DNA of 64,000 nt, from positions 31,606,865-31,670,864 of the forward strand of contig NC_092464.1 of assembly GCF_047495875.1 (NCBI RefSeq). Direction: 5' to 3'. Under the pieces are notes generated by a model that saw only the letters and a program-made list of their open reading frames with translations, was not told the DNA's origin and made no database searches. Shown piece after piece: positions 61,652 through 64,000 of this stretch. The translations under genes and the position numbers were made by a program. Numbering within the stretch: position 1 is the first letter of the stretch; each line of letters begins with the position of its first letter. This DNA is from Pithys albifrons albifrons (lineage: Eukaryota; Chordata; Aves; Passeriformes; Thamnophilidae).

Positions 61652-63277
61652 TCAGTATTCTTGAGAGTGGCATCTGGAAAGATCATTTAGGGGTTTGGGG
61701 AAAGTAGAGGATTTGTGGTCAGGGCAGGGTCACTTGTTAATTGATTTGTGCCAATAGCATGACTTCTGATTCATTAATGTTCTCTCATCAGGGTCCTTAG
61801 TGCTTTGCCTGTCTTGTCACATCAGATTCCCATGTGTGTTCCCTCTAGTTAGAAAGTTTCGTAAATCATTGCTGTGTTACTTCTCAAAGGAATAAGAAAA
61901 GCTATTCAATTCATCCATGCAAAAACAGCCATGCAAATACACTTTTTGAAGAGCGGTGGTCAGGAAATGTCTCTGAACACACACACATGCACACAAAAAA
62001 AGTCCAAAATAAATCATTCATCATGATAGCTTTAACCAGTGTTTGTTAATTTCTGTTCACTGCTGGCACATTTTCCTTTGAGGTTCCGTGGAAGAAGCTG
62101 AGTTGCATGGGCTACTCAACACTGAGGCACTTCTGCTTTTCCTAAGGCCTAAAGCAATCCAGGAAAAGGAGAAAACCCATTTTTAATTTCCTGAGTCTGC
62201 GTGGGTGATCTGCTCCCTAGGGGTTCTGGACCGTCTTTGAGAAAGCCAACCTTTTGGGAACCAGTCTTTTGGAAAAACAACCTGGGTATTTGGGAAGGCT
62301 CTAGGTTGCAGTTCTAAGGAATAGCGAGGGGGAGGTTTGTTTATTTGTGCATTGCCCAAGGAGTGCATTATGCCAATGGTATGCATAAATTTCCTTTGCA
62401 AATTGTACACTTCTCATAATCTGTTGCAATTTCATGTCTCTTCAGGGGGTTTATGTGGCAATTTTTTTTCACTTTATATTTTTTACAAGTTGAATGAAAC
62501 TGGTGGTTGCCTGTGTAGTATTTACAATGCTTTCATGCTACAGGTGTTTGAGATGGGATAAGACTGGGAAAAAAGAGGAGATGAGCATTTTACCAACTAG
62601 AAAGTTGATAGTCATACTCTTGATGCTCTGGGAAGGTTGCCTTTGTGTCATTTTGGGTATGCTGTTCCCGAGGAAAGTTGTCAAGGCAGCCTGAAAACTG
62701 CATGCAACAGGAATAATCCGTGTAGTTTGAAGAGGCAGTTGCTGTTTTTCTGGTCCTTATACTTTCAAGGACTGGAATTGCAGTAACTGAGAAAGCAAGA
62801 ATTACACCCATTAGTCAAGAGGCCTGAATTAACAAATTTCATGTTCCATTAAAGTACAATCTAAGTTTAATTTACCTCCCCACAGCATCAAAAAGATGTC
62901 AAATTGTGAACTTTAGGGAAGGTAAAGAAAATCTTTGTCAAATGACCTACAACTGGTTGTATTCAACAAGGGGACATTAAAACATCAGATTATAATCTTC
63001 CTTATACTCTACAATATGCAAAAAACCTGATAATATTTTTCAAGTCTCTATGATGAACTTGTGGTGACTTGTCCGTGTCGTGTTTTCAACTTAGGACAAT
63101 TTATATTGATTACTAATCTACAGTAGAAGGTATGAGAAGAGAAACATAAGATATTTTGCTTTCAAATTGTGTAAGTTGATGTGGGAACCAGCCGATATTT
63201 ATCAAGGCTTCTTCAGAAAGTTGCAGTTATCATCGTTATTTTTGTAAGTTCTTGGATGTCACCTCTTTTTATGTTTC

Positions 63278-63549
63278 TTCTTCCAAGTAGCAAGCAATAG
63301 GATGAGAGGAAACAGCCTCAAGTTATGCCAGGGGAGATTTTGGTTGGATATCAGGAAAAATTTCTTCACTGAAAGGGTTATCAAGCCTTGGAAAAAAGCT
63401 GCCCAGGGAAGTGGTAGAATCATCACCCTGGAGATATTTAAAAGACATGTGGCACTCAGGGACATGGTCTCATGGTGGGCTTGTGCTGGGTTAGCAGTTG
63501 GACTTGAGGATGTTGAGGTCTTTTCCAGCCTAAATGATTCTATGATTCA
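63278..63549 (+). mobile_element. CR1 LINE fragment, 3' end
   Basis: AAGTAGCAAGCAATAGGATG, then TTGGATATCAGGAAAAATTT and TATTTAAAAGACATGTGGCA, and the terminal AAATGATTCTATGATTC define the 3' end of a CR1 on the plus strand. The translated piece LKLCQGRFWLDIRKNFFTER matches the ORF2 C-terminus, but the frame continues through a degraded 3' region. It lies in the presumed first intron. Confidence 0.94.
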
Positions 63550-63732
63550 AGGAGATAGTCCTGACATGTCTCTGAGCCTACATACTACTTTCTTAGCCTC
63601 CTCTCTCTGAAAAGTTCCAACACTTATATAAAGGTTGCACACCATTCAAGAGGAAAACTTGGAGAATAGAAGAAGCCTCAGACAGGTGCTTAGCAACTCA
63701 AGTTTTTCGTGTATATATATCACCTTAGAGGA

Positions 63733-63824
63733 TTAGTGGTGGACTTGGCAATACTGGAGTAATGGCTGGACTTAGAGGTCCTTTCCAACCAAAATGACTC
63801 TATGATTTTATTCTATGATTTTAT
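63733..63824 (+). mobile_element. CR1 3'-end remnant
   Basis: TTAGTGGTGGACTTGGCAAT, AGGTCCTTTCCAACCAAAAT and the tail ACTCTATGATTTTATTCTATGATTTTATT match the CR1 3' untranslated region. Only the last 90 bases are present. It is a separate insertion 184 bp after the previous copy, since that one already has its own tail. Confidence 0.92.
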
Positions 63825-64000
63825 TATTAGGTCTGATGTAAGAAACATTAGCCTTAATGTATCATTTAAATCTATATTTCTTACGTGATTTTTTTTCACC
63901 AATGTACATTTTAAATATACATATAGAAAAACTATTCTTTAGATCAGGATGGGTGTATCTCAGGCAGTGATTGGGATTTAATGAGTTCTGTCAGGGTAAG

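Larger units (their letters stand above)
58835..64000 (+). other. Presumed 5' part of intron 1
   Basis: If the exon above is right, everything from the GTAAGT donor at 58835 to the window end is intronic. About 425 bases remain CpG-rich, then sequence becomes AT-rich. No second exon is recognised. Open frames here are below 105 codons and either lie in the CpG-rich part, in CR1 sequence, or match nothing known. It contains a 27-bp palindrome (61625-61651) and two plus-strand CR1 tails. Confidence 0.45.

Overview
The window reads as nuclear DNA from a bird. The strongest evidence is eight fragments of CR1, the dominant avian LINE, several ending in the diagnostic ATTCTATGATTCTATG-type tail. 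There is also one ancient MIR-like SINE remnant, AT-rich CpG-poor intergenic sequence, and one sharp GC-rich CpG island. No species can be assigned from the sequence. Nothing prokaryotic, viral or CRISPR-like was recognised.

Layout. Positions 1 to about 57,300 form a long AT-rich stretch in which I recognise no exon, RNA gene or intact transposon. It holds six CR1 fragments (2324-2832, 13198-13268, 17548-18004, 35590-35850, 40931-41284, 55668-55815) and the MIR-like relic (55843-55990). It also holds a large AAAAG microsatellite (14756-15019), a 27-base G run (48583-48609) and several A-rich tracts. The open frames here are short, often overlap frames on the opposite strand, and resemble no family I know.

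From about 57,450 to 59,260 base composition changes abruptly to a CpG island with GC boxes and no TATA or CCAAT box. I interpret it as the promoter and first exon of a plus-strand gene. The best coding candidate begins at 58,708 (MWVPLLACL...) and runs 42 codons to a consensus GTAAGT splice donor at 58,835. The peptide is hydrophobic and arginine-bearing, like a targeting or signal sequence, but I could not name the gene. Positions 58,835-64,000 would be the 5' part of its first intron, with two more CR1 tails and a near-perfect 27-bp palindrome.

I did not find a convincing undescribed biological system. The items most worth checking are the unidentified first exon, a long inverted repeat and an RFX-like site in its CpG island, the intronic palindrome, the G27 tract, and a few palindromic regulatory-type motifs in the gene-poor flank.
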